A stretch of 64,000 nucleotides of DNA from an uncultured Roseateles sp. (GCF_963422335.1 NZ_OY729424.1:1736001-1800000), one strand, 5' to 3'. Positions 26,010 to 33,634 are shown, numbered from the stretch's first letter. Notes: a model not told the origin generated them from the sequence alone. Program-made: numbers and translations.

Positions 26010-26266
26010 GCCAGACTCCAGGGCGTGATCTGCATGCGGCGGGCCACCAGCTTGGCGCGACGCTCCTGCAGGCGGGCCAGCAGCTGCCGCTCTTCGGCGC
26101 AGCGTAGGGCCAGCACGGCGCTGTGGTCGCCGAACAGGCTGAGCGTGTTCAGCACCACCAGGTCGCGGGCCATGTGGTGCTGCAGCAGGGCGATCTGGTC
26201 ATCCAGGTTCGCGATCGTCCAGCGCAGGTGCAGGGTGCACAGTTGGCGCAGTAGGCGGGCGATCAT
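26006..26266 (-). CDS. Small helical phage protein
   Basis: 86 residues, almost entirely helical with Leu and Arg heptad-like spacing (LDDQIALLQHHMARDLVVLN), so possibly a coiled coil. Four-base overlaps on both sides place it in the leftward operon. No family recognised. Confidence 0.65.
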   Translation of the reverse strand: MIARLLRQLCTLHLRWTIANLDDQIALLQHHMARDLVVLNTLSLFGDHSAVLALRCAEERQLLARLQERRAKLVARRMQITPWSLA

Positions 26267-26703
26267 GGCGCTGCCCTTGTCATGGACAGTGGCACCAGGA
26301 ATCCAACCCAGTAATGGCCGTCACTCATGGGCGCGACGATCCCGGAATCGTCAAGAGCGGGGTCCCAGACGATCTGATCGTCGCAACCGATGACCTGGTG
26401 GCCGACACCGTTCCTGCTGTTTCCGCCCAGCAGGTAGTAGACACCCGAGTTGTTGACCTTGACCGAGGCGAGCACGTCGCCGAGTTCGGCCTGGAACGCA
26501 AACTCGACCCAGGTAAAGCCCTGGGTAGCCAGCCAGGACTTCGCCTTTGCCGCAGCCGTCACATAGTCTTCCCAGCAGTCCTCAAGAAAGTGGGGCACCG
26601 CCTCTACGGGCAGGTCCAGCAGGCAGGCGAAGCAAGTGCGCCAGCAGTCGCCGATAACGCCCTCGGCGGGGCGGTGACGGAACAGTTGCTTTTGCGGGGT
26701 CAT
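26263..26703 (-). CDS. Putative papain-fold/C39-like cysteine peptidase-like phage protein
   Basis: 146 residues from ATG 26703, with AGGAGG six bases upstream. The N terminus GDCWRTCFACLLDLP and VPHF are typical of small phage proteins of a C39/papain-like fold. A candidate triad is Cys20, His102 (GVGHQVIG) and Asp114 (VWDP), in the order and spacing of that fold. Whether it cleaves a substrate is unknown; similar proteins may be inactive. It is the second gene of the leftward operon, so it would be made early in infection. Confidence 0.7.
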   Translation of the reverse strand: MTPQKQLFRHRPAEGVIGDCWRTCFACLLDLPVEAVPHFLEDCWEDYVTAAAKAKSWLATQGFTWVEFAFQAELGDVLASVKVNNSGVYYLLGGNSRNGVGHQVIGCDDQIVWDPALDDSGIVAPMSDGHYWVGFLVPLSMTRAAP

Positions 26704-27077
26704 GACTGACCTCCTGCCGCGGCGAGCTCCGGCTTGACGATGGCCCCGTCCGGGTCGTCGCGGCGACACAGGTCGATCTCGGCCTGAGCGATGTCTTGCA
26801 GTGCATCGTTGCAGGCATCGCGCAGGGCCAGCAGCGATATGTCGTCCAGATTGACTTCCGCCTCGCCGCAACCCGTGCCCACCTTGAGCTTGACGACGGT
26901 GCTATGGCTAAAGCGCAAGATCGACAGTGCGGGGTGTGGTGCCCGCTGGGGCGGATAGGACGTCCCTATCTCGTGATACAGGCCAGCGCGGTAGTACAGC
27001 TGGTCCGGGTAGCTCGCTGGTGGCCTGGGTGCCTGGTAGATCCAGTCTGGTATGAGGTGTGCGGGTGTCGTCTGCAT
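26700..27077 (-). CDS. First gene of the leftward operon, hypothetical
   Basis: 125 residues. The N terminus is Pro/Tyr rich (IYQAPRPPASYPDQLYYRAG); the C-terminal half is acidic and helical. AGGAGG stands five bases before the ATG at 27077. It lies directly behind the operator-covered promoter, the place of lambda N, but no arginine-rich N-type motif is visible. Function unknown. Confidence 0.7.
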   Translation of the reverse strand: MQTTPAHLIPDWIYQAPRPPASYPDQLYYRAGLYHEIGTSYPPQRAPHPALSILRFSHSTVVKLKVGTGCGEAEVNLDDISLLALRDACNDALQDIAQAEIDLCRRDDPDGAIVKPELAAAGGQS

Positions 27078-27104
27078 GGTCGCCTCCTGAAGAAGTGGAG
27101 GCGA

Positions 27105-27133
27105 TTATTAGGAATACCTTAAATCATTGTCAA
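27105..27133 (-). promoter_or_regulatory. Leftward early promoter (PL-like)
   Basis: On the minus strand TTGACA (27128-27133) and TAATAA (27105-27110) are separated by 17 bases. The start of transcription would lie near 27098, giving a very short leader before the gene at 27077. Two operators overlap it. Confidence 0.8.
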
Positions 27134-27146
27134 TAGGTAATCCTAA
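27108..27146. promoter_or_regulatory. Operator pair at the leftward promoter
   Basis: Two 14-bp sites of the form TTAGG-N4-CCTAA lie at 27108-27121 (TTAGGAATACCTTA) and 27133-27146 (ATAGGTAATCCTAA), 25 bases apart. The first covers the -10 side, the second abuts the -35. The same motif occurs three times between the repressor and the Cro-like gene. Confidence 0.8.
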
Positions 27147-27197
27147 ATATCTGGCCGAGCCATGATCAGGCGATCCGACATTGACGGCGCAATGCAA

Positions 27198-27219
27198 GCA
27201 GCCCGCCGAGGCGGGCTGC
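27198..27219. terminator. Hairpin ending the repressor operon
   Basis: GCAGCCCGC and GCGGGCTGC form a perfect nine-pair stem around CGAG. It lies between the last gene of the repressor operon (stop at 27237) and the leftward promoter. The T run is poor on both strands. Confidence 0.5.
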
Positions 27220-27236
27220 GGGTGGCCAAGCTGGGT

Positions 27237-27596
27237 TCAGCGGGCAGAAATGGCTTGTGCGATAGCGGCGCGAACGCGCTCGATCAGGGCGCCATTGGTG
27301 GACTGGAGCGCGACGGACTCACCGCCGCCGCTGACCAGGACCAGGCGGCGGATTCGCACCTGTTGCCAAACCCATAGGCCGGCGGCCAGCAGCACCATCA
27401 CACCGAAGATCCGAGTGTCAGGGTTGGCGCCCATGGCCGCACCCAGGATGCCCACCACCAAGGCCCAGATCGGTGTGCCTGGCCGGGTGACCTTGACGCT
27501 GCCGATGTTGCGCACGGCAAAGGTCTGGCCGTCGAGCTCGATGCGATTGGTTGTGACCAGGATCGCGCCCTCGCGCAGGAACTCGGCTTCATCCAT
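27237..27596 (-). CDS. DUF6232-like membrane protein in the immunity operon
   Basis: 119 residues from ATG 27596, with GAGGAGG upstream. An N-terminal strand-rich part (EGAILVTTNRIELDGQTFAVRNIGSVKV) is followed by two membrane helices (about 43-62 and 65-85) and a C-terminal cytosolic part with LVSGGGESVALQS. This architecture matches DUF6232 proteins, whose function is unknown. It lies in the repressor operon and should be expressed in the lysogen. Confidence 0.75.
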   Translation of the reverse strand: MDEAEFLREGAILVTTNRIELDGQTFAVRNIGSVKVTRPGTPIWALVVGILGAAMGANPDTRIFGVMVLLAAGLWVWQQVRIRRLVLVSGGGESVALQSTNGALIERVRAAIAQAISAR

Positions 27597-27828
27597 GGTG
27601 GCCCTCCTCAGGATTGGCGCGCCTGGCCTGCGCAATGATGTTCAGGGCAGTGCTCTCCGTGACATCGCCCAGAAAGAAGACGTTGCCGCCGTGCACGGCG
27701 TTGACCGACTGGCTGGCCCGGGCGACCCGGGCTGCTGCAGGTGTTTGGGGGGCTGATTGGAGTCCGAGTTCTTTTTGCAGGTGGAGGGTGCGAGCCCAGA
27801 ATTGCTGATACGACTTGTCTTGAGGCAT
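27589..27828 (-). CDS. Small immunity-operon protein with SQSV/VFF motif
   Basis: 79 residues, starting MPQDKSYQQFWARTLHL. The segment SQSVNAVHGGNVFFLGDV resembles SQSVGRVDGDVFFIQML in the next gene upstream. No membrane helix. The stop overlaps the DUF6232-like start by eight bases. Function unknown. Confidence 0.65.
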   Translation of the reverse strand: MPQDKSYQQFWARTLHLQKELGLQSAPQTPAAARVARASQSVNAVHGGNVFFLGDVTESTALNIIAQARRANPEEGHHG

Positions 27829-27875
27829 GTTCTTATCCCTGTTGAGAATTCATCCTCGCGGAAATTCAAATCGAG

Positions 27876-28202
27876 TCAACATCGCTCAATTAAGTGGTTA
27901 CCCTCGATTGATACGGTTCTGATCCCCCAGGGTGCGAAGCGCGCACAAGCGCAGGCCAGCAGCAGCAGTATGAGGGCCACGTTTACAACGATCGACAGCC
28001 GCAGCAGCATGCGCCGATAGCTCGGCCAGCGCTTCGGTGGCGGGGGTGCGGCGGGCTGGTCGCTCAGCATTTGGATGAAGAACACGTCCCCATCGACGCG
28101 GCCAACAGACTGGCTCAGCAATACATCGGGGGGCGGGGAGGCTTCACCGGGTGGCGCCGGCAGCGCCTCGGTTGAAGCGGTGCTGTTGGAGTCTGGTGAC
28201 AC
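27876..28202 (-). CDS. Single-pass membrane protein in the immunity operon
   Basis: 108 residues from a GTG at 28202; no strong ribosome binding site is visible. The N terminus is Pro/Ala/Ser rich and disordered, then SQSVGRVDGDVFF, then one transmembrane helix at about 66-90 (LRLSIVVNVALILLLLACA). It follows the repressor gene in the same direction, the position of lambda rexA. Superinfection exclusion or defence is possible but not shown. Confidence 0.6.
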   Translation of the reverse strand: MSPDSNSTASTEALPAPPGEASPPPDVLLSQSVGRVDGDVFFIQMLSDQPAAPPPPKRWPSYRRMLLRLSIVVNVALILLLLACACARFAPWGIRTVSIEGNHLIERC

Positions 28203-28271
28203 TGGGCGCTTTCGTACTGCTCAGTATCACATCGGTATCAATGATAAATATGTAATAAGGGAAATTACCTA

Positions 28272-28925
28272 TTATTGAGAAACGGGGGCGGACGCGGGCG
28301 CCTTTTGTGGGGTTATTCCGCACTGCTCAGCCATGTAACGGGCCACGTCGCGCACGAATTGCACATAGCTGGGCCGCTTATCGACGTCTGGATGATGTTC
28401 GGCCACACCCAGCGCGGCCTGGTGCCAAGACACCAGCGCGGGGGCCGGCGCCTCGATCTCCAGGCCGTTGGCCAATGTGTTGATCACGTCCACCTGGTCG
28501 GGATCTGGCCCATTGAGCGCCAGCACCGTGAGGCTGTCGGCCAAGCTCTTGCGGCGAGCATATGACAGATCGCTGACCGCGACGGCGATGAGGTTCGCCA
28601 GCTCGCCCACACTGACGCGCGGCCGGATCTCGGCCCACTGTGCCGGCGGCTCGGCCACGCTACGGGCTTGCTGCGCTGCGGGGTCGGTCATGCTGCCCCG
28701 GCCCGTGGCCAGCCAGTCGGCATTGACCTTCAGATAGGCGGCCGCCAGCAGCGATGTCTCGGCCCGCAGCCGCTGCGTGGTGCCGTTGAACCAATCAGCC
28801 ACGGAAGCGGGCTTGACCTTGCACGCCTTGGCGAGCTGGCTCTTGTTGATCCTTGCCGGGGGCTCCGGCCCCAGTGTCTTGCGGTAGGCCAGGGCGTTTT
28901 CGAGGCGGTTCTGTAGGGCGCTCAT
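28272..28925 (-). CDS. Phage repressor (XRE-family, CI-like, no peptidase domain)
   Basis: 217 residues from ATG 28925. A helix-turn-helix lies near residues 27-47 (INKSQLAKACKVKPASVADWF), shown here in part, followed by the usual LLAAAYLKVNADWLATGRG segment. The C-terminal part is helical and lacks the Ser-Lys S24 peptidase domain, so RecA-driven self-cleavage is not expected. An operator starts one base upstream of the ATG, which suggests autoregulation and possibly a leaderless message. The extension of this frame to 29240 crosses the operators and is not real. Confidence 0.88.
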   Translation of the reverse strand: MSALQNRLENALAYRKTLGPEPPARINKSQLAKACKVKPASVADWFNGTTQRLRAETSLLAAAYLKVNADWLATGRGSMTDPAAQQARSVAEPPAQWAEIRPRVSVGELANLIAVAVSDLSYARRKSLADSLTVLALNGPDPDQVDVINTLANGLEIEAPAPALVSWHQAALGVAEHHPDVDKRPSYVQFVRDVARYMAEQCGITPQKAPASAPVSQ

Positions 28926-28926
28926 G

Positions 28927-28988
28927 TTAGGTAAGCCTAATGCAACAAACATTAGGATTGCCTTGACATGATTTGTAGGAGTTCCTAA
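28927..28988. promoter_or_regulatory. Triple operator between repressor and Cro-like gene
   Basis: Three 14-bp sites: TTAGGTAAGCCTAA at 28927-28940 (a perfect palindrome), TTAGGATTGCCTTG at 28952-28965 and GTAGGAGTTCCTAA at 28975-28988. Spacing is 25 and 23 bases start to start, about two helical turns, as in lambda OR. The second covers the -35 and the third the -10 of the rightward promoter; the first touches the repressor start. Confidence 0.88.
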
Positions 28989-28991
28989 TAT
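28963..28991 (+). promoter_or_regulatory. Rightward early promoter (PR-like)
   Basis: TTGACA (28963-28968) and TAATAT (28986-28991) are 17 bases apart. The expected transcription start, about seven bases on, coincides with the ATG of the Cro-like gene at 28999, so its message is probably leaderless. Confidence 0.88.
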
Positions 28992-28998
28992 CGCGGCC

Positions 28999-29298
28999 AT
29001 GCCAATACCCAGCATGCCCAGCGCCACCGAATTGATCGACTTCCTCGAGGGGCCGGCTGCCGTCGCGCGCCTGTGCCGGGTGAAGCCACCGAGCGTCAGC
29101 GAGTGGCGCGAACGCGGCATCCCAGACGGTAAGCTCATTCGCCTGGCGCCGGTGATCGAACGCCGGCGCAACAGCAAGTACCGCCGCTGGGACTTGTTCC
29201 CGACCGACTGGCACGAGATCTGGCCCGAGCTGGTGGGCACCGAGGGCGCGCCGCCTGTTCCGGCGCCGCGCCCAGCGGAAGAGGCGCTGCATGCGTGA
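28999..29298 (+). CDS. Cro-like / YdaS-like helix-turn-helix regulator
   Basis: 99 residues. FLEGPAAVARLCRVKPPSVSEWRERGIP, shown in part as AVARLCRVKPPSVSEWRE, is a compact helix-turn-helix, with a Trp-rich region after it and a Pro/Ala tail. It is transcribed divergently from the repressor out of the triple operator, so it should be the Cro equivalent that favours lytic growth. No ribosome binding site is seen because the start sits at the predicted transcription start. Confidence 0.85.
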   Translation: MPIPSMPSATELIDFLEGPAAVARLCRVKPPSVSEWRERGIPDGKLIRLAPVIERRRNSKYRRWDLFPTDWHEIWPELVGTEGAPPVPAPRPAEEALHA

Positions 29299-29534
29299 CG
29301 CCGCGCTGCCCCTGAAGTTTCTACCCACCCGCCGATTCAACGCCGGCGGTGCTGCCCTGCAGGCCACAAACCTGCGGGCACGTCTTTCCTCCCTGGGTGT
29401 GCAGTCGGCACTCCGGCGGGCGGGTGGGCTTTTATTCGTTCTCATCGCGCTCTCTCCCTCTTTGCTTGTGCTGCAAGTCTCGGCGGCAGGGGCGCGTTCG
29501 TCCATCCGAACAGTTATGCGGAGTTCGTAACACC

Positions 29535-29996
29535 ATGAATGTGCTGGACGCGGCCTATTGGACCGGCCAAAAGTATCCGGGTGGCGCCGAGGGGCTGGCC
29601 CTTCGCATGGGCCGCCCGAACCTCAGCGATGAGCTGAACCCGAATCGCAAGTCAGCCAAGCTGGGCTTGCATGACTCGGTGGTCATGCAGGTGATGGCCC
29701 GCGACTACCGGATCTTGCACGCCATGGCTGCCGAGCTGGGCCATATGGCCGTGCCGCTGCCGGATCTGGCCGAGGGCGAGGCACCAGGCGCAGCGCAGGT
29801 GGCGCTGGTGGCGCAAGACTTCGGCAAGCTGATGCAAGAGGTGGCCGAAGACGCGGCAGACAACCAGATCTCGGACAACGAGCTGGCCCGCCTCGAGCGC
29901 CGCGCCGGCGAGTTGATCGCGCACGTGCAGCTGATGCTGAAGAATTTCGCGAACCTCAACGCCGCCGCCAAGGTGCGCCAAGCGGGGGAGTCATGA
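29535..29996 (+). CDS. CII-like phage regulatory protein (CP76 type)
   Basis: 153 residues from ATG 29535. MNVLDAAYWTGQKYPGGAEGLALRMGRPNLSDELNPNR, shown in part as GGAEGLALRMG and LSDELNPNR, is the start of the CII-type regulator family found in P2/Mu-like and other phages, with a DNA-binding N-terminal region and a helical C-terminal oligomerisation part. In the stretch 29299-29534 before it no convincing gene was seen; only a weak frame with one hydrophobic segment. The stop overlaps the next start (ATGA). Confidence 0.82.
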   Translation: MNVLDAAYWTGQKYPGGAEGLALRMGRPNLSDELNPNRKSAKLGLHDSVVMQVMARDYRILHAMAAELGHMAVPLPDLAEGEAPGAAQVALVAQDFGKLMQEVAEDAADNQISDNELARLERRAGELIAHVQLMLKNFANLNAAAKVRQAGES

Positions 29997-30316
29997 GGCC
30001 CGCCGGTGCCATTCGCCAGGCGCTGGCGGCCTGCATCCCCGTTGCCTGCGTTCCCATGCCCAAGCTCGGCGCGATGACCTGGCGCGATGCCGCCCAGGCG
30101 CTGCAGGGCCAGGGCCTGGTCAACACGCAAGCGCCCGGCGAGGCGCGCCTGGTGAAAAAGACCATGGAAAACATGGTGCAGGCCGGTCAGCTGCAGCGCG
30201 TGGGCAGCGTGACGGTGCCCGGCTCGCGGCGGCAGATGGCCGCCTATGCCAGGCCCGGCCCCTGGGTGGCGAACACAGCCAGCCTGGACGGGGTGTTCAG
30301 GGCCTGGATTCGATAG
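29993..30316 (+). CDS. Winged-helix-like phage early protein
   Basis: 107 residues. MTWRDAAQALQGQGLVNTQAPGEARLVKKTMENMVQAGQLQRVGSV, shown in part, reads as a winged-helix with ARLVKKTMENMVQAGQL as recognition region. It starts within the stop of the CII-like gene. Proteins of this size and place often act in replication or regulation; no family was identified. Confidence 0.7.
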   Translation: MRPAGAIRQALAACIPVACVPMPKLGAMTWRDAAQALQGQGLVNTQAPGEARLVKKTMENMVQAGQLQRVGSVTVPGSRRQMAAYARPGPWVANTASLDGVFRAWIR

Positions 30317-30318
30317 CA

Positions 30319-30335
30319 GCAGCCCTCGGGGCTTT
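30319..30335 (+). terminator. Small hairpin before vapE-type gene
   Basis: AGCCC-TC-GGGGCT followed by TTTTC, a short stem just after the winged-helix gene. It might attenuate early rightward transcription. Confidence 0.3.
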
Positions 30336-30360
30336 TCACAACAATAACCAGGGGATTGCT

Positions 30361-30405
30361 ATGACGGGATGGGACCGGTCAGGCAGGCGGCTGCATGGCA
30401 CGTAA
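30361..30405 (+). CDS. Possible 14-codon leader peptide overlapping the primase/helicase start
   Basis: ATG at 30361 with CAGGGGATTG upstream opens a frame of 14 codons (MTGWDRSGRRLHGT) that stops at 30405, ten bases inside the next gene, which itself has a poor ribosome binding site. This looks like translational coupling. It may also be chance. Confidence 0.35.
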   Translation: MTGWDRSGRRLHGT

Positions 30406-33061
30406 AAACATCGACTATGTGCGGCTGAACAACGAGCTGCTGCAGCGCGTGGGGAGTCTGTTGCAGCGCTGGCTGCCGAATGGCTTTGAGCGCGCGGGGC
30501 GGTGGTACGTGGGCGGGTTCGACGGCAACGCCGGCGAGAGCGCAAACGTGAACATGAGCACCGGCCAGTGGATAGACAACGCGTTCCCTGACGATGATGT
30601 GGGGCGCGATCTGATCAGCCTTTACGCGCGCGTGATGAACATGGCCAATGAAGAGGCCGCGCTCGAGCTGATGGATGAGCTGGGATGGGAGCGCCCAAGC
30701 AACGGGGATGATGGGCCGTTGCAGGCGCCTGCAAAACGGCACCTTGCGACGCCAGAGCCTGCTGCTGCGGCCGATGAGGTGGCACCCGAACCTGAGCGCA
30801 AGAAGAAGGAAAAGAAGTGGCAGGCCATCGTGCCCGTGCCCTCGCATGCGCCGAAGCCTGGCTTTGTGTTCGGGTACAAGGATGTGAACCAGGGCGGCAA
30901 GTGGATTGAGCAGACGGCCGTCAGGACCTGGGAATACCGGTTCGATGGTCAGCTCTTTGGCTACGTGGCCCGCTTTGAGCGGGTGTCGTCCAAGACGGGC
31001 GAGATCGTCAAAGACACGGCGGCGCGCACCTGGTGCCAGAACATGACCGATGACCGAGGCCTGCAGGGCTGGCATTGGAAGCAATGGGAGGCGCCGAGGC
31101 CGCTGTATGTGCCGCGCGGCGAGCTGAGCGCCGATCTGCGGCCCGTGGTGGTGGTGGAAGGGGAGAAGTGTGCCGAAGCCGGGCATGTGCTGCTGGGCGA
31201 CGAATTCGACTTTGTCAGCTGGCCAGGTGGCTGTGCGGTGTGGGCCATGGCGCTGTGGGGCTGGCTGATCGGCCGCACGGTGTATCTGTGGCCTGACTGC
31301 GATGCGCAGCGGGAGCGGCTGACGAAGGCCGAGCGCGACGCCGGCGTTGACAAGCTCAGCAAGGCGGTGCTGCCCGAGGCCAAACAGCCGGGTATGAAAG
31401 CCATGGTGCACATTGGCAGCGAGCTGCTGGCCAAGCACCGGTGCCAGGTGTTCATGATCCCCATCCCGGCCCCTGGTGACGTGGGCGAGGGCTGGGACAT
31501 TGCCGATGCCATTGCCCAGGGCTGGGGCCGCGACCAGGTGCGCGGGTTCATTCGCAAGGCGGTGGAGTTTCGCTCGCCCAATGAGGCAGTGCGCGCAGCG
31601 GTGGGCGGCGCCTCGGCTGGTGCGGCCGCAGGTTCGGACGACGGTGAAGATCCGTCGATCGCCTGGCGCAAATACCTGCTTGAAACGGAGAAGGGCGCCA
31701 CGAAGCCCGTTCGAGAAAACGCGGTGCTGGCCCTGGATGGCTGGCCCGATCGCAAGATCCCAGGTGTGCCCGAGGCCGCAGGGCTGATTGCGTTCAACGA
31801 ATTCACGAACAACGTCGTCAAGACCCGGCCCTCGCCCTGGGGCACCGCTGCAGGCGCATGGGAAGAGGCGGACGAGCTGCTGATGGGCGAATGGCTGGTG
31901 CGCGAGCACTACCTGCCCAGCATGAACCGCGGCACGCTGGAAGAGGCGGTGCTGATGGTGGCGCGGCGCCACAGCTTCCACCCCGTGCGTGAGCGCATGG
32001 TGGCCCTGCGCGGCAAGTGGGACGATGAGCAGCGCCTTAAGACGTGGCTAGAGCGCTGTTGCCTCAGGCCCGATGATCCGGCGTTTGAAGACCCTCTGTT
32101 GCGGCCGTACCTTGAGCGTGCCGGCACCTGGTTCCTGATGGGCTTGGTGGCGCGGGTGATGCCGCTCAAGATGAATGGGCACACGATCCTGTGCGGCCCT
32201 GGTGTGAAGTTCGACACCATGCTGATTCTTGAGGGGCCGCAGGGCTGGGGCAAGTCCACGCTGTCATCGGTGCTGGGCGGCGAGTACTTCGCCGACACGG
32301 GCCTGACCATCGGCGAGAAAGACTCGCTGCAGAACATCCAGGGCATCCTGGTCTATGAATGGGCCGAGCTCGAGAACATGAGCCGGCAGGAGATCGGCAA
32401 GGTCAAGGCCTTCATCAGCTCGCCCAAGGACCGCTTCCGGGCATCCTTTGACCGGCGGCCGCGAGACTATCCGCGCCAGGTGGTGTTCTTCGGGTCGACC
32501 AATGACACGCACTACTTGACCGACGTGTCAGGCAATCGGCGGTTCTGGCCGGTGCGCGTGTCGATGCCGCCTGACCAGGCCTGGCTGCGTGACAACCTGG
32601 ACCAGCTGCTGGCCGAGGCGGTGCAGTACGTCGATGCCGGTGAGCGCTTTTGGCCAAACCGCGAGGAACAGAAAAAATTGTTCGACCCGCAGCAGAGCGA
32701 CCGCCTGGTGCAGACCTCGCTCGAATCGGCCATCAGGCGCTACCTGTACGACCCGGACCAGCGCACCGTCTATGGCGAGCAAAAAGGCACGGTCGTTGAC
32801 AACATCGGGATGATCGAGCTGCTGGAACGCATCGGCTACGCGATAGAGAAGCAAACCGATGTGGTGGTGCGCCGCGCGGGCCAGATCCTGGACGCCATGG
32901 GCTGGACCACACGCCGGCCAGGCAGCAAAGACAAAAACACCAGCCGTCCGCGCATCTATGTGCGTCCGGCAGAGCCGGCCGCCGCAGGCCGGGCTGCATC
33001 TTCCTCAACGCCCCACGCAGGGCCACCTGAACAGCGAGTACCCCATGACGTGCCGTTTTGA
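30395..33061 (+). CDS. VapE/P4-type primase-helicase (virulence-associated E family)
   Basis: 888 residues. The N-terminal part (about 1-100) with FERAGRWYVGG, MSTGQWIDN and GRDLISLYA is of the primase zinc/CHC-less type. A TOPRIM-like region follows near 250-300 (VVVVEGEKCAEAG, Glu255; YLWPDCDAQR). The C-terminal VapE/SF3-like ATPase has Walker A GPQGWGKST at 614-622, YEWAEL as Walker B, FGSTN as sensor and SGNRRFWPV at about 712-720. It probably primes and unwinds phage DNA. The linker carries palindrome copy 3 (LQAPAK). No separate replication initiator was seen near it. Confidence 0.93.
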   Translation: MARKNIDYVRLNNELLQRVGSLLQRWLPNGFERAGRWYVGGFDGNAGESANVNMSTGQWIDNAFPDDDVGRDLISLYARVMNMANEEAALELMDELGWERPSNGDDGPLQAPAKRHLATPEPAAAADEVAPEPERKKKEKKWQAIVPVPSHAPKPGFVFGYKDVNQGGKWIEQTAVRTWEYRFDGQLFGYVARFERVSSKTGEIVKDTAARTWCQNMTDDRGLQGWHWKQWEAPRPLYVPRGELSADLRPVVVVEGEKCAEAGHVLLGDEFDFVSWPGGCAVWAMALWGWLIGRTVYLWPDCDAQRERLTKAERDAGVDKLSKAVLPEAKQPGMKAMVHIGSELLAKHRCQVFMIPIPAPGDVGEGWDIADAIAQGWGRDQVRGFIRKAVEFRSPNEAVRAAVGGASAGAAAGSDDGEDPSIAWRKYLLETEKGATKPVRENAVLALDGWPDRKIPGVPEAAGLIAFNEFTNNVVKTRPSPWGTAAGAWEEADELLMGEWLVREHYLPSMNRGTLEEAVLMVARRHSFHPVRERMVALRGKWDDEQRLKTWLERCCLRPDDPAFEDPLLRPYLERAGTWFLMGLVARVMPLKMNGHTILCGPGVKFDTMLILEGPQGWGKSTLSSVLGGEYFADTGLTIGEKDSLQNIQGILVYEWAELENMSRQEIGKVKAFISSPKDRFRASFDRRPRDYPRQVVFFGSTNDTHYLTDVSGNRRFWPVRVSMPPDQAWLRDNLDQLLAEAVQYVDAGERFWPNREEQKKLFDPQQSDRLVQTSLESAIRRYLYDPDQRTVYGEQKGTVVDNIGMIELLERIGYAIEKQTDVVVRRAGQILDAMGWTTRRPGSKDKNTSRPRIYVRPAEPAAAGRAASSSTPHAGPPEQRVPHDVPF
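30721..30732. repeat. Dispersed palindrome GCAGGCGCCTGC, copy 3
   Basis: Exact copy in the primase-helicase gene, encoding QAPA between the N-terminal domain and the TOPRIM-like part. Confidence 0.9.
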
Positions 33062-33122
33062 CCAGCGAGGGCGGTGCGTTGCCGCCGAAAAGGTCAGGCA
33101 CGTCGGGTGCCTGCCTATGTAG
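33045..33122 (+). CDS. Possible 25-residue Cys-containing peptide
   Basis: MTCRFDQRGRCVAAEKVRHVGCLPM overlaps the end of the primase gene by 17 bases and has three cysteines and a histidine. There is no clear ribosome binding site. The following 33123-33334 holds only GC-rich repeats such as GCGGGCGCAGGC and no convincing gene. Confidence 0.25.
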   Translation: MTCRFDQRGRCVAAEKVRHVGCLPM

Positions 33123-33334
33123 GCCACAGCGACCAGGCGCGCCTGGACGTTCGCCGGCTCCGTCCACGTGTCCACGTGGTTTTCATTGAGTCCTGGCGCA
33201 GCTTTGACTGCTGCACCGGGTATCGATGGCGGAGCTGTTTGCGGACGGCGGCGCATTGAAGTGGGGGCGGGCGCAGGCAAGCACGCGCGCAGGCCCGCGC
33301 GCCCGACCTCTCACCCACCCCCAAACCTCAATAA

Positions 33335-33634
33335 ATGAACATGGACATGATGGACACAGAGCTTCCGACCCGAGATTGGTCCTGGGTGGCTGCCGCCATG
33401 CCGAGGGTCAAAAAGCAGATTGCCATTCAGCGCTCGCTGTTCGGCGATGAGTACGTGGACGAGTGCTTGAGGCGCAGCCTGGCTGGCGAGCCTGGATGGT
33501 TCTTTGCCAGGGAAGGGCCAATCGCCCTCGGCACGCCCTGGGACACCGACGTGCTGAAAAACTTTGCCGCCCTCACTGCGGCGTCGCGGGAAGTTCTGGT
33601 CGTGCTGAAGGAGCCGCAGCATGTCGTCAAGTGA
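33335..33634 (+). CDS. Hypothetical phage protein
   Basis: 99 residues, MNMDMMDTELPTRDWSW to EPQHVVK. No known motif. It overlaps the Q-like gene start by 14 bases, so the two are probably coupled. The start could also be the Met at residue 3, 5 or 6. Confidence 0.65.
   Translation: MNMDMMDTELPTRDWSWVAAAMPRVKKQIAIQRSLFGDEYVDECLRRSLAGEPGWFFAREGPIALGTPWDTDVLKNFAALTAASREVLVVLKEPQHVVK

Noticed and set aside
28256..28274. Possible sixth operator (AATAAGG and CCTATT around GAAATTA)
   Set aside because: The half sites are seven rather than four bases apart and the site lies at the 3' end of the repressor gene, so it does not match the other five.
29291..29530. 79-codon plus-strand frame between the Cro-like and CII-like genes
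   Set aside because: It overlaps the Cro-like gene end by eight bases and has one hydrophobic stretch, but no ribosome binding site or family resemblance, and the region is where control sites are expected.
33240..33300. GC-rich repeats (GCGGGCGCAGGC, GCGCGCAGGCCCGCGCGCCC) as a possible origin or CRISPR-like repeat
   Set aside because: No regular spacing or AT-rich unwinding element; no CRISPR-type repeats or cas genes anywhere in the window.
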